This document shows, piece after piece, positions 30,583-39,134 of a DNA stretch of 64,000 bases (positions are counted from its first letter, which is position 1; every line of letters starts with the position of its first letter). The stretch lies in NCBI GenBank assembly GCA_035535055.1, contig DATLQT010000034.1, positions 1-64,000 of the forward strand, written 5' to 3'. This stretch comes from UBA6019 sp035535055 (GTDB lineage Bacteria; Chloroflexota; Dormibacteria; Dormibacterales; Dormibacteraceae). A program made the position numbers and the translations under genes. A model generated the notes under the pieces. The model saw nothing but the letters and a program-made list of their open reading frames with translations, ran no database searches and had not been told where the DNA came from.

Positions 30583-32021
30583 CAGGTCTGCGCCTCTTGA
30601 TTCTGGCCGGTCGCTTCGCGGCTTCGCTTGTCACCGTAGAGCTGGGAGTCGGCCGCCGCGGCCAGGGTGTCGAGGGTCATCCCCTCCCGCCACTCGGCGA
30701 TGCCGACGCTGACCTGCACCTCGAGGTGGCGCTGCCGGCGCGCGTCCGCCAGGTGCTGTTGGAAGCGGGTCACGACGTCGCCCGCGCCGCGGGCGTCGGT
30801 CTGCGGCATCACCAGCGCGAACTCGTCGCCGCCGATCCGCGCCGCCAGGTCGAGCGATCGAACCGTCGCCTTGAGGGTGGCTCCCACCGTCCTCAGCGCC
30901 TCGTCGCCGGCCTGGTGCCCGTCACGGTCGTTGAGCATCTTCAGGTCGTCAAGGTCGATCATCGCCAGGCTCAGCGAGTCGCCGAAGCGTTCGGCTCGGG
31001 CCAGCTCCCTGCGCAGGAAGCTGTCGAACTCGTGGCGGTTGGCAAGCCCGGTGAGGAAATCGGTCCGGGCTTCGCGCATGTGCTCTTGGACCTGGTGCAC
31101 GGCGACCGCCATCTGTTCGGCGATCGCGACCAGGAACTCGCGGTCGCGAGGCACCAGCTCGTCGCGGGTGCCGGCCACGGCGATCGCGCCGAGCGGGCGC
31201 TCGCGGTGGAGGAGCGGGACGATCACCAGCATCTTTGCCCCGACCTGCGCCACCGGCTCGGGCAGGTTCGTTGCCACGTAGGGCACGGGGGAGGCGCCTC
31301 GAGCGGCCGGGCCGAGGAAGGGCTGGTCGAGCGCCACCTCGGGAAAGGCCTTGCCGATCGCACTCCAGTCGTGGTGACGCCGGGAGCGCTGGCTGAGGAA
31401 CCGGAGCAAGCCCTTCTCGACCGAGACCAGCCAGAGTCCCGCCCACTCCACCTCGAGCGCATCGCGAAGCTGCTCGAGCCCGACGCCGACGACGTCGTCC
31501 ATGTCGAGCGAGCGGCTCATCGCCTTGGCGATCTCGACCAGCACCTCCATCCGGTGGTGCTCGCCCTCGTAGGCCTGGCGGAGGTGGTCGAGGAAGCCCT
31601 GGGTGACCATGAGGGCCACCTTCTCCATGAAGCGCGTCATCAGCTCGGCGGCCTTCTCGATCTCCTCGGCCGAGGCGCCTTCGTTTTCCGCGGCGGTGGT
31701 GAGGTGCTCCCAGGCGATCTCGCGCCCGATCGAATAGGCCTGGAGCATGGAGTCCAGAGGCAGGCCCTGGGCGGCGCGCTCGCGGCCGAAGGCCCGGACC
31801 GCGAGCAATTCCCGGTCGGTGGGGTCGCGCCCTTCCGCGATCAGCTTCAGGAAGACGCCGAGTGCGCCACGGGACACCGCCGAGACGTCCTCTTGGTGGC
31901 GCTCCAGGAACTGCGGGTACTCGGGAATCCGCCCCCGGTAACCCTCCACCATCTCGGCGGTCAGCCCGTCGAGGTCCCCCAACAGCGCCGTCGCGATCTC
32001 CTGGAGAGGAGTGCCCGGCAT
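30582..32021 (-). CDS. Diguanylate cyclase with N-terminal sensor and GAF domains
   Basis: A 479-residue cytoplasmic signalling protein that makes c-di-GMP. Residues about 1-150 form a helical domain like the RsbR/RsbRD or PucR-type sensors ([15 protein letters not shown]...[14 protein letters not shown]). A GAF domain covers about 165-310, and the GGDEF domain starts at [14 protein letters not shown]. The catalytic motif GGDEF is intact (near residue 397). Five residues before it is RSLD, a full RxxD product-inhibition site. The protein has no membrane segment, so it senses a soluble signal. It overlaps the acyl-CoA dehydrogenase gene. Confidence 0.9.
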   Translation of the reverse strand: MPGTPLQEIATALLGDLDGLTAEMVEGYRGRIPEYPQFLERHQEDVSAVSRGALGVFLKLIAEGRDPTDRELLAVRAFGRERAAQGLPLDSMLQAYSIGREIAWEHLTTAAENEGASAEEIEKAAELMTRFMEKVALMVTQGFLDHLRQAYEGEHHRMEVLVEIAKAMSRSLDMDDVVGVGLEQLRDALEVEWAGLWLVSVEKGLLRFLSQRSRRHHDWSAIGKAFPEVALDQPFLGPAARGASPVPYVATNLPEPVAQVGAKMLVIVPLLHRERPLGAIAVAGTRDELVPRDREFLVAIAEQMAVAVHQVQEHMREARTDFLTGLANRHEFDSFLRRELARAERFGDSLSLAMIDLDDLKMLNDRDGHQAGDEALRTVGATLKATVRSLDLAARIGGDEFALVMPQTDARGAGDVVTRFQQHLADARRQRHLEVQVSVGIAEWREGMTLDTLAAAADSQLYGDKRSREATGQNQEAQT

Positions 32022-32056
32022 GCCGAAATTCTAGGTCGCCCTGCCGATCTGCGAAT

Positions 32057-33046
32057 TCAGGGTGCCAGCCATTGAGGCGCGATCACGGGCTGCAGCCCGG
32101 CGCCGGGAGACGCGGCGGCGAGCGATTCAGGCTCGTAATAGCCGTGGCCGCCCGAGACCACCACCGTGTACACCAGCCGGGCGTCGGGAGAGGCCGCCGA
32201 TAGGCTGCGGGTCGGGTAGGGCGCGCTGGCCAGCGCCAGCTCGAGTGGACCGCTCACCGACACCAGCTGCCCACCGCTGAAGTCGATCTCGAGGCCGGCC
32301 GGCGCGCCGGAGGCGGTCACCTCGGAGACAGGCCCCGAAGAGGTGTCGAACTGTCGGTTGTAGATGACCCGGTCGCTGCCAACCAGCACCTGGTAGGGGT
32401 ACTGGGGAATGAGGTTGTGGGCCCCGAGGAAGGCCTGCGCGGCGGCAGCCAGGCCCGAGGGACCGGTCGGTAGGGTGAGTCCAGTGACCTGGAAACCGGG
32501 CGTCCGGCCACCGGCCGGGTCATTGGGGGCCGCCTGCACCTTCAGCCCGCTCCGGCCCGCCAATGCGGTTACGGCCGCGGCGAGCGCGGATCCCGATGGT
32601 TCGTCGTAGCGGTAGACCGGCAGCTCGGCCGGCGCCTGGCCCTTCGGGGCGGGACCGGCGATCCCCAGGGCGGGAGCGCCGACCCCCGGGACGGTCGGCA
32701 ACGCCGGGGAGATCGAACTGTCGGCGCCCCTGACGGCTGGACTCAGCGAGGGCAGGACGCCGAAGGAGGGCGCCGTTGCGAGGCTGGCCCCGGCACTGGT
32801 CGCGCTCGGGGTGCCGGACCCTGCCGGATGGAATCCGGTGAGCAGCCAGCCGAGCCCGGCCACCACGACCAGCGCGGCGAGGGCGGGGGCCAGGTGAGCT
32901 GGAGCGGAGAGCCACCCGAGCAGGCGCCGCGGCCAGGTGCGCTGTGCCCCCAGGCGCAGCCAGAGCTGGTCGTCGAACTCGGGACGCGGGCGCACCGAGG
33001 CGAACATCGCCTCCAGGCGGCGCTCCAGCTCGGGATCTTCAGCCAT
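32057..33046 (-). CDS. Putative membrane anti-sigma factor
   Basis: A 329-residue protein encoded right after, and overlapping by eight bases, an ECF sigma gene. The N-terminal 45 residues are cytoplasmic and helical (EDPELERRLEAMFASVRPRPEFDDQLWLRL). One membrane helix covers about residues 51-71, and the rest is external: a Ser/Pro/Ala-rich linker and a beta-rich domain (VYRYDEPSG, VLVGSDRVIYN, AGLEIDFSGGQLVSVSG). There is no zinc-binding HxxxCxxC motif, so if it is an anti-sigma factor it is not of the ZAS type. The role is inferred from gene order and topology. Confidence 0.68.
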   Translation of the reverse strand: MAEDPELERRLEAMFASVRPRPEFDDQLWLRLGAQRTWPRRLLGWLSAPAHLAPALAALVVVAGLGWLLTGFHPAGSGTPSATSAGASLATAPSFGVLPSLSPAVRGADSSISPALPTVPGVGAPALGIAGPAPKGQAPAELPVYRYDEPSGSALAAAVTALAGRSGLKVQAAPNDPAGGRTPGFQVTGLTLPTGPSGLAAAAQAFLGAHNLIPQYPYQVLVGSDRVIYNRQFDTSSGPVSEVTASGAPAGLEIDFSGGQLVSVSGPLELALASAPYPTRSLSAASPDARLVYTVVVSGGHGYYEPESLAAASPGAGLQPVIAPQWLAP

Positions 33047-33542
33047 CTTCCCGCAGCTCTGTTCGAAGCGCCTTGAGGGCCCGGTGGTAGAGCATCTTGG
33101 CGGCATCCTCGCTGCAGTCCATTAGCCGGCCGATCTCGAGGAACCCGAGGTCTGAGCGGTGGCGCAAGGCGATCACCTCCCGCTGGCGATCGGGCAGCCG
33201 GCGGACCGCCTCCAGGAGGTCGCCGAAGAGCACCCGCTCCTCGGCCAGCCGGGCCGGGTCACGATCCTCGCCGAGTTCGCGGCCGGCCGCCTCGAGCGTG
33301 CGCTCGCGGACGCCCGAACGCCGGTGGAAGTCGAGGAGGGCGTTGCGGGCGATCCGGAAGAGCCACGCAGCGGGGGTCGCTGCCTGCGGCTCGAAGCGGC
33401 CGTAGGCCTGGTAGGCCTTGGTGAAGACCTGGGCCGTCACGTCCTCCGCCTCGGCCGCATTGCGGAGCTGGGCGAGGCAGAAGCCGTAGATCCGCGGCAG
33501 GAACTCCCGATAGAGGTCCTCGAACTCGGGACGCTCGGGCAT
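33039..33542 (-). CDS. ECF-type RNA polymerase sigma factor
   Basis: A 167-residue sigma-70 family factor with only regions 2 and 4. Region 2 has FEDLYREFLPRIYGFCLAQL and the AEAEDVTAQVFTKAYQ segment that contacts the -10 element. Region 4 has LRRLPDRQREVIALR-type helices (AVRRLPDRQREVIALR) and the recognition helix SEDAAKMLYHRALKALR. ATG 33542 is the natural start. It is co-transcribed with the overlapping membrane anti-sigma-like gene, so activity is probably released by an external signal. No extra C-terminal SnoaL domain is present. Confidence 0.92.
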   Translation of the reverse strand: MPERPEFEDLYREFLPRIYGFCLAQLRNAAEAEDVTAQVFTKAYQAYGRFEPQAATPAAWLFRIARNALLDFHRRSGVRERTLEAAGRELGEDRDPARLAEERVLFGDLLEAVRRLPDRQREVIALRHRSDLGFLEIGRLMDCSEDAAKMLYHRALKALRTELREDG

Positions 33543-33640
33543 GCGGCGTCATGGTAGCCAGCCATTCAGGTGAGCTAACGCGCTCCGCTCGGCGCCTGTA
33601 ACGAAGGGAAGCGTCAGGGCTGGGAGTTGGCCGCCCAGCT

Positions 33641-33664
33641 GGAGGAGTGTAGCCAAGCTCCTCC
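33641..33664 (-). other. Hairpin in the gap between the sigma factor and GDPD genes
   Basis: GGAGGAG and CTCCTCC form a perfect 7-bp stem with a ten-base loop. It lies in the 190-base gap 33543-33732, downstream of the glycerophosphodiesterase gene and upstream of the sigma gene, both minus strand. It has no T-run. The rest of the gap shows nothing I can assign, though it must hold the sigma operon promoter. Confidence 0.35.
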
Positions 33665-33732
33665 CGGACCCTGAGGCCGGCGGCGCAGAGCGCGGTGGGG
33701 ATGCAGCGTTCCTCGCCCGCGGCGCGGGAAGG

Positions 33733-34482
33733 TTATTTCAGCTTTGGGCCGATCTCGCCGGGACGGTTGCTGAAGGCGGAGTCCGGTCGGCAGGCGAGAG
33801 TCCACATAAGGGACAGCTCGTCGTCGACCGTCCAGGTCCCGACGGCGGCCCCGGCGGCTTGGATCTCGGCCACCATCGACGGCTCCAGCGTGCCCCAAAA
33901 ACAGGAGTAGAGCTCGGCCGATGCCGCCCTCAGCATCGCCACCGGGTCCACCGGCCGGGAGGCATCGATGATCCCGGCGTCGACCTCGGGCGCGATCTGA
34001 CGCAGGTGGCGGATGCAGCCATGGTGGAAGGAGATGACGCTCACCCTGTCAGCCATCGCCTGCTCGCGAATGGTGGCGACCAGCTTTTCCTCCAGCCCCG
34101 AATAGGGGATCGGGTTCTGCTTGGTCTCGATGACCACGCCGACGCGGTCGCGACAGAGCTCGAAGACCTCTTCCAGGAGCGGGATGCGCTCCCCGCCGCC
34201 GGCGTCCAGCTCGCGCAACTCGGCGAGGGTGCGGGCGCCCACCATCCCCTTTCCATCCGTCGTCCGCTCGAGCTGGTGGTCATGGATCACCGCCAGCTCG
34301 CCGTCGCTGGTCAGGTGGACGTCGCACTCGACCATGTCGCAGCCGAGCTCGATCGCCGACCGGAAGGAGGCGAGGGTGTTCTCGGGGTGCTCGGCCGGGT
34401 TGCCCCGGTGACCGCCGAGCATGATGCGGCCCTCGGCCCTGGCCGCCTCCAACCGCTGCCGCATCGTGAATGGGCCTTGCAC
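33733..34482 (-). CDS. Glycerophosphodiester phosphodiesterase
   Basis: A 249-residue cytoplasmic GDPD enzyme that hydrolyses glycerophosphodiesters to glycerol 3-phosphate and an alcohol. The TIM-barrel active site is complete: HRGNPAEHPENT (catalytic His, metal Glu/Asn), ECDVHLTSDGELAVIHD (Glu, Asp, second His), VIETKQN (Glu-Lys) and the C-terminal VGTWTVDDE. There is no signal peptide. The start may be GTG 34482 or ATG 34464; the first is used here. It is divergent from the AAA ATPase gene. Confidence 0.91.
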   Translation of the reverse strand: MQGPFTMRQRLEAARAEGRIMLGGHRGNPAEHPENTLASFRSAIELGCDMVECDVHLTSDGELAVIHDHQLERTTDGKGMVGARTLAELRELDAGGGERIPLLEEVFELCRDRVGVVIETKQNPIPYSGLEEKLVATIREQAMADRVSVISFHHGCIRHLRQIAPEVDAGIIDASRPVDPVAMLRAASAELYSCFWGTLEPSMVAEIQAAGAAVGTWTVDDELSLMWTLACRPDSAFSNRPGEIGPKLK

Positions 34483-34512
34483 CGAATTCGGAGTCTAAAC
34501 TGCGAGCTTCCA

Positions 34513-35910
34513 GTGCCCTCGAGTCAGCCCCGGACCATCGCCGAGCTGCGCGCCTCCGGCCACCAGCGGGAAACCGTCAAGCAGGAGATGCGCCGCAACC
34601 TGCTGGCCCGCCTCCGCGAGCGGAGGCCGATCTTTCCCGGCATCGTCGGCTACGACGAGACCGTCGTCCCCCAGGTCGCCAACGCGGTGATCTCCGGCCA
34701 CGACCTGATCTTCCTCGGCGAGCGGGGCCAGGCCAAGAGCCGGCTGATGCGGTCGATGACCGAGCTTCTCGACGCGCAGGTGCCCGTCATGGCCGGGTGC
34801 GAGATCAACGACCACCCCTACGCGCCCATCTGCAAGCACTGCCGCGACGAGGTCGCCGCCCACGGCGACCTCGCCGTCATCGACTGGCTGCCCCGCGAGC
34901 GGCGCTACGGCGAGAAGCTGGCGACGCCCGACACCTCGATCGCCGACCTGATCGGCGAGGTCGACCCGATCAAGGTCGCCGAGGGTCGCTACCTGGCCGA
35001 CGAGCTGACCATCCACTACGGCCTGGTGCCGCGCACCAACCGCGGCATCTTCGGGATCAATGAGCTCCCCGACCTGGCCGAGCGGATCCAGGTCGGGCTC
35101 CTCAACATCATGGAGGAGAACGACGTCCAGATCCGCGGTTACCGCCTCCGGCTGCCGCTCGACCTCTTCGTGATCGCCAGCGCCAACCCGGAGGACTACA
35201 CGTCCCGGGGTCGCATCATCACTCCTCTCAAGGACCGCTTCGGATCCCAGGTCCGCACCCACTACCCGCTCACAGTCCCCGAGGAGATCGAGATCATGGA
35301 GGGCGAGCGGAGCGCTCCGGGTGAGGAGGTCGAGATCCTGGTCCCGCCCTTCATGAAGGAGATCGTGGCCGAGATCACCCACCACTCCCGCCGCTCGCCG
35401 CACATCTCGCAGTCCTCGGGCGTGTCGGTCAGGATGTCGATCGGCAATTACGAAAACCTGGTCTCCAACTCGGTGCGCCGCGCGGTCCGGCTCGGTGAAC
35501 CGCTGGCGGTGCCGCGCATCTCCGACCTGCCCTTCCTGGTCGCCTCCACCGCCGGCCGGGTCGAGGTCGAGGCGCTCGACGAGGGCAAGGAGGAGCAGGT
35601 GCTGAGCCGCATCCAGCGCTCAGCGGTGAACGCCGTCTTCGGCCGCCACTTCACCGCGGGGCAGTTCGAGTGGCTGGTCCAGCGCTTCGAGGACGGGGCC
35701 ACCGTGGAGGTCGGGGAAGCGACGCCGGCGGGCGCCTACCTGCGCCTCCTGAAAGACCCTGCCGAGCTCGAGCCCATCACCAAGCGGCTCGGGGTGCCCG
35801 ACCGCCCGGAGGTCCAGGCTTCGGTCCTCGAGCTGATCCTCGAGGGGCTCCACCTGAACAAGCGTCTCAACAAAGACGAGATGAACGGAAAGGTTCTCTA
35901 CCGGCGATGA
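34513..35910 (+). CDS. MoxR/ChlI-like AAA+ ATPase
   Basis: A 465-residue AAA+ protein of the magnesium-chelatase/sigma-54-interacting-like group. The N-terminal region reads FPGIVGYDETVVPQVANAV, the P-loop is the atypical LGERGQAKSRLMRSM, and Walker B and sensor regions follow (GIFGINELPDLAERIQVGLLNIMEE, FVIASANPEDYTSRGRIITPLKDRF). A CKHC pair between P-loop and Walker B may bind a metal. Such ATPases usually pair with a VWA-domain protein to remodel or insert metals into targets; no VWA gene is next to it here. The start is GTG 34513. The stop overlaps the next small gene. Confidence 0.88.
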   Translation: MPSSQPRTIAELRASGHQRETVKQEMRRNLLARLRERRPIFPGIVGYDETVVPQVANAVISGHDLIFLGERGQAKSRLMRSMTELLDAQVPVMAGCEINDHPYAPICKHCRDEVAAHGDLAVIDWLPRERRYGEKLATPDTSIADLIGEVDPIKVAEGRYLADELTIHYGLVPRTNRGIFGINELPDLAERIQVGLLNIMEENDVQIRGYRLRLPLDLFVIASANPEDYTSRGRIITPLKDRFGSQVRTHYPLTVPEEIEIMEGERSAPGEEVEILVPPFMKEIVAEITHHSRRSPHISQSSGVSVRMSIGNYENLVSNSVRRAVRLGEPLAVPRISDLPFLVASTAGRVEVEALDEGKEEQVLSRIQRSAVNAVFGRHFTAGQFEWLVQRFEDGATVEVGEATPAGAYLRLLKDPAELEPITKRLGVPDRPEVQASVLELILEGLHLNKRLNKDEMNGKVLYRR

Positions 35911-36107
35911 GCATGGACGCGGTCCAGACCAGTTGCGACCGCTGCCGGGCGCCGCTGGTGAAGGACGCCGCCTACTGCGAGGAATGCGGTCAGCGGACTC
36001 AACTGGCCATCCGCCGGGTGCGGCTGGCGGTGCGCATTGAACTCCTCTTCTTCGGCGCGATCGCGCTGATGGTGCTCATTTTCGCGGTCAGCCAGGTCCA
36101 CCACTAG
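35907..36107 (+). CDS. Small zinc-ribbon membrane protein
   Basis: A 66-residue protein with a zinc ribbon (CDRC and CEEC, residues about 10-29) followed by a basic linker and one C-terminal membrane helix (IELLFFGAIALMVLIFAV). The ATGA overlap with the AAA ATPase gene suggests translation with it, and it could tether or regulate the ATPase at the membrane. Its function is unknown. Confidence 0.7.
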   Translation: MSMDAVQTSCDRCRAPLVKDAAYCEECGQRTQLAIRRVRLAVRIELLFFGAIALMVLIFAVSQVHH

Positions 36108-36119
36108 GCCGGGCGCGAG

Positions 36120-36605
36120 ATGGAGGCAGACCAGTCGCTCGCGCGCGACGATGTCCTGACCATGCTGGGCGCCTGCCCGGAACGGGTACGCGACTATGTG
36201 GGCGGCCTCGACGCGAATCGCCTCGGGTATCGCCACGCACCCGCCTTCCCCACCCTCGGTGAGCTGATCCTCCACGTCAGCGACACCGGCTCGGCCGCCG
36301 ACACGGTCCTGCGCCATGCCCTCATCGAAGGCGCGCAGGAGGTGGACGCCCGCTCCGCGCTGGAGCCGGTCGGTGACGGCCACGACGCCACCCAGCCAGC
36401 GCAGGAGAGGCTCGAGGACCTCGGCCGGCTGCGCCGGCGGACGATGGACCTTCTCCGCGGACTGACGGCAGAAGATTGGGACCGGGTGGTGATCGACCCC
36501 GCGGTGGGCGAGATGACCATCCTCGACTTCTGCCGGCTGGTGGCGGCGCACGAGATGAGCCACCTCTCCCAGGTCCGCAACCTGATGGCGCTGCTGCCCG
36601 AATAG
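36120..36605 (+). CDS. DinB-like four-helix metalloprotein
   Basis: A 161-residue protein of the DinB/YfiT superfamily, a four-helix bundle that usually binds a divalent metal through three His. Candidate ligands are in GELILHVSD, near residue 52, and in VAAHEMSHLSQVRNL at the C-terminus, which is the most typical DinB signature. Some members are thiol transferases (mycothiol or bacillithiol dependent); this one is unassigned. ATG 36120 follows the zinc-ribbon gene by 12 bases. A perfect hairpin lies after the stop. Confidence 0.83.
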   Translation: MEADQSLARDDVLTMLGACPERVRDYVGGLDANRLGYRHAPAFPTLGELILHVSDTGSAADTVLRHALIEGAQEVDARSALEPVGDGHDATQPAQERLEDLGRLRRRTMDLLRGLTAEDWDRVVIDPAVGEMTILDFCRLVAAHEMSHLSQVRNLMALLPE

Positions 36606-36634
36606 ACCTCGCCCGGCGTCGGCGCGAAAAGCGA

Positions 36635-36666
36635 ACGGCGCCGGGAATGATTCGACCCGGCGCCGT
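36635..36666. terminator. Perfect 11-bp inverted repeat between convergent genes
   Basis: ACGGCGCCGGG and CCCGGCGCCGT pair perfectly around a ten-base loop, between the DinB-like gene on the plus strand and tgt on the minus strand. There is no T-run on either side, so it is a likely bidirectional hairpin terminator of the GC-rich type or an mRNA 3' end stabiliser. Confidence 0.6.
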
Positions 36667-36689
36667 CCAGAGGGAGGGAGACTTCTAAG

Positions 36690-37883
36690 CTACGCCGTTT
36701 CCACGGCCGCCGTCAGGACCTCCCGGCGGAGCTCCTCCAGGCGACCGGCACTGATCGCCTCCCGCACACGCTCGAGAAGACGGGCGGTGAAGCGGAGGTT
36801 GTGCTCCGCCATCAGGCCCACCGCCAGCATCTCGTGCGCCTTGAACAGGTGGTGAACGTAGGCTCGCCCATACCGCGCGCAGGTGTGACAGTCGCAGCCC
36901 TCCTCGAGCGGCCCATCCTCGGCCGCCCGGACGGCGTCGCCGAGGTTGAGCCGGAAGCGCGGCAGTCCGGCGTGAAGCGCGCTGCCGTGGCGGGCGATGC
37001 GGGTCGGCATGGCGCAGTCGAAGCTGTCGATGCCACGCAGCGCACCCTCGACCAGGTCGTCGGGCTCGCCGACGCCAAGCAGGTGGCGAGGACGCCCCGG
37101 CGGAAGCAGCGGCGCCACCAGCTCGACCACTTGGTACCAGTCCTGCTTGGTCTGACCGAGGCAATCGCCGATCGCCATCCCGGCGAATGGGAGGTCTGCG
37201 ATGGTCGCCGCCGAGAGACGGCGGAGCTCGGGGTAGACGCCGCCGTGGTTGATCCCGTAGAGCGACTGGCGGTCGCCCATCCCGAGCCGCTCGAACTCGT
37301 CCACGCAGCGCCTCGCCCAGCGCAGGTTGCGCTCGGTCGCCGCCCTCGTGTACTCGGCCGGCACGTGGAAGGGGGTGCACTCGTCGAGGCACATCAGGAG
37401 GTCCGCCCCGAGTTCGCGCTGGAGCGCCATGCTCGACTCCGGCGTGAAGCGCTGGCGACTGCCGTCGAGGTAGGAGCGGAAGTCTGCTCCGTCCTCATCC
37501 ACCTTGACCGCCGGGACCAGCTCACCCTCGTCGACCGATGGCAGCCGGCGGCGCCCCTTGATCTCGTCGGCGACGTGGCCGTGCTGGAGGCTGAAGACCT
37601 GGAATCCGCCGCTGTCGGTGGCCAGCAGCCCGTCCCAGCCCATATAGCGATGGAGGCCACCGGCGCGCGCCACGGCGGCGCCTCCGGGGTGGAGGTGGAG
37701 GTGGTAGGCGTTGGCGATCAGCGCGCCGACCCCCGCCCGGCGGGCCGCCTCCGGGTCGAGGCCCTTGAGGGTGGCCTGGGTCGCGACCCCGAAGAAGCCG
37801 GGCGTCTCCAGCTCTCCGTGGTCGGTCGTCAGCACCCCGCGCCTGGCCGCGCCGTCGGTCGCGGTGACCCGGAAGCTCAGCAA
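36690..37883 (-). CDS. tgt: tRNA-guanine transglycosylase
   Basis: A 397-residue Tgt that exchanges G34 of GUN-anticodon tRNAs for preQ1 or queuine. The substrate-binding ATDSGGFQVFSL, DECTPF, the nucleophile loop FDCAMPTRIARHG and the zinc site CDCHTCARY...H are all present. The segment that in E. coli reads GGLAVGE is AGMAIGD here, so the Glu that contacts the preQ1 aminomethyl group is Asp. Together with the Qng1-like gene at 47155 this hints at use of queuine or a related base. TTG 37883 overlaps the MFS gene end by seven bases. No queuosine biosynthesis gene is in the window. Confidence 0.93.
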   Translation of the reverse strand: MLSFRVTATDGAARRGVLTTDHGELETPGFFGVATQATLKGLDPEAARRAGVGALIANAYHLHLHPGGAAVARAGGLHRYMGWDGLLATDSGGFQVFSLQHGHVADEIKGRRRLPSVDEGELVPAVKVDEDGADFRSYLDGSRQRFTPESSMALQRELGADLLMCLDECTPFHVPAEYTRAATERNLRWARRCVDEFERLGMGDRQSLYGINHGGVYPELRRLSAATIADLPFAGMAIGDCLGQTKQDWYQVVELVAPLLPPGRPRHLLGVGEPDDLVEGALRGIDSFDCAMPTRIARHGSALHAGLPRFRLNLGDAVRAAEDGPLEEGCDCHTCARYGRAYVHHLFKAHEMLAVGLMAEHNLRFTARLLERVREAISAGRLEELRREVLTAAVETA

Positions 37884-39070
37884 GCGGCCACCGGGTCAGG
37901 GACCCGCCTGCGGCCGAGGAAGGGGATCCCGAAGATGCCGGCCAGGCACGCGGCGGCGATCGACATGAAGGGCAGAACGATCCAGTAGCTGAAAAGGAAG
38001 CCACCGGCCAGGGAGCCGAGCGCCTGGACGCCGATGGTGAAGGAGCCGAAGATCCCCTGGGCGCGGCCCTGCTGGCTGGAGGGGACGGCGCGGCTGATCT
38101 CGGCGTAGATCGCGGGCATGCCGCCGACTGTGAAGAGGGCTTCGGCGAACCCCAATCCCATCACCACCGGGATGCTGCGGGTCAAAGCGTAGAAGAGCGC
38201 GAAGACACCCGTTCCGAGGAGGGTGCCCAGGGTCAGGACGCGAATGCCGTAACGGTCGGCGAGGCGGCCTCCGGCCCCGCTGAGGAGCACTATCGGCAGC
38301 GAGTAGAAGGTGAGCGACAGGCCGGCCACCAGCGGCGACGCGCCCAGCGCCGTCATGTACAGCACCCACATAGCGTTGTAGGCGCCGGAGGCGTAGAACC
38401 AGGCCAGGCTGACCAGCATCGCCGGGAGCAGGAGAAGCACCAGCCGGCCGAGAACCGGCGTGCCGGCGGCCTCCTCGCCGGTCTCCGCTTCGACCTCTAC
38501 CCGGCTTGGGAGACGGGTCAGGAAGGCGGCGCCAACGAGCCCTGCCAGAGCCGCCGCGACGAACACGATCGGGAACCCGAAGAGCACCGCGAGCCCGCCG
38601 CCGACGGTCGGTCCGACCAAGAACCCGCCCATCCCCGAGCCCTGCCAGTGCCCGAAGGCGGTCGCCCGGAGGTGACGCGGCGTGAGGTCCGCGAGCAGTG
38701 CCCGCGCCGCGGGCAGGTAGAAGCCGCCGACCGCGGCGTGCGCGAACCGCACGCCGATGAGCGTCCAGACGGGCAGGGGGAGCAGGTAGAGGAAGAAGCA
38801 GAGCCCATAGGCCCCGAGGCTGGCGACCACGATCGCCCGCCTGCTGAACCTGTCGGCCAGCCAGCCGGCCGGGGCCTGGACCGCCAGGTTGCCGGCCATC
38901 GCGGCCGCGCCGATGATCCCGACCAGGCCGGGATTGCCGCCCCTGCCCTCGATGAAGAGCGGCAGGATGGCGAAGAACATCCCATAGCCGAAGTTGTCGA
39001 AGACGTTGCCGCCCAGCAGCACCCAGGCCGCGCGCGGCACGCCGGTCAAACCCAACCTTGCCTGGATCAA
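37877..39070 (-). CDS. MFS transporter
   Basis: A 397-residue major facilitator protein with twelve hydrophobic segments. The loop-2/3 motif GWLADRFSRRAIVV and its repeat in the second half, GGRLADRYGIRVL, are the MFS hallmark. The resemblance is to drug or sugar-phosphate exporters of the MdtG/YfcJ kind, but no substrate can be assigned. TTG 39070 is the probable start. It overlaps tgt by seven bases; a link to queuosine precursors is possible only by position. Confidence 0.85.
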   Translation of the reverse strand: MIQARLGLTGVPRAAWVLLGGNVFDNFGYGMFFAILPLFIEGRGGNPGLVGIIGAAAMAGNLAVQAPAGWLADRFSRRAIVVASLGAYGLCFFLYLLPLPVWTLIGVRFAHAAVGGFYLPAARALLADLTPRHLRATAFGHWQGSGMGGFLVGPTVGGGLAVLFGFPIVFVAAALAGLVGAAFLTRLPSRVEVEAETGEEAAGTPVLGRLVLLLLPAMLVSLAWFYASGAYNAMWVLYMTALGASPLVAGLSLTFYSLPIVLLSGAGGRLADRYGIRVLTLGTLLGTGVFALFYALTRSIPVVMGLGFAEALFTVGGMPAIYAEISRAVPSSQQGRAQGIFGSFTIGVQALGSLAGGFLFSYWIVLPFMSIAAACLAGIFGIPFLGRRRVPDPVAAC

Positions 39071-39134
39071 AGCCTCCGAATCCTAAGGAGATTGGCTGCT
39101 CGAATACGGTCTTGAGGTTGGGGAAACGGCGCGA

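Noticed and set aside
33644..33660. A 17-base exact repeat, also at 54085-54101 inside the ThyX-like gene
   Set aside because: One such match is expected by chance at a rate of a few tenths in 64 kb of GC-rich DNA, and no third copy was noticed.
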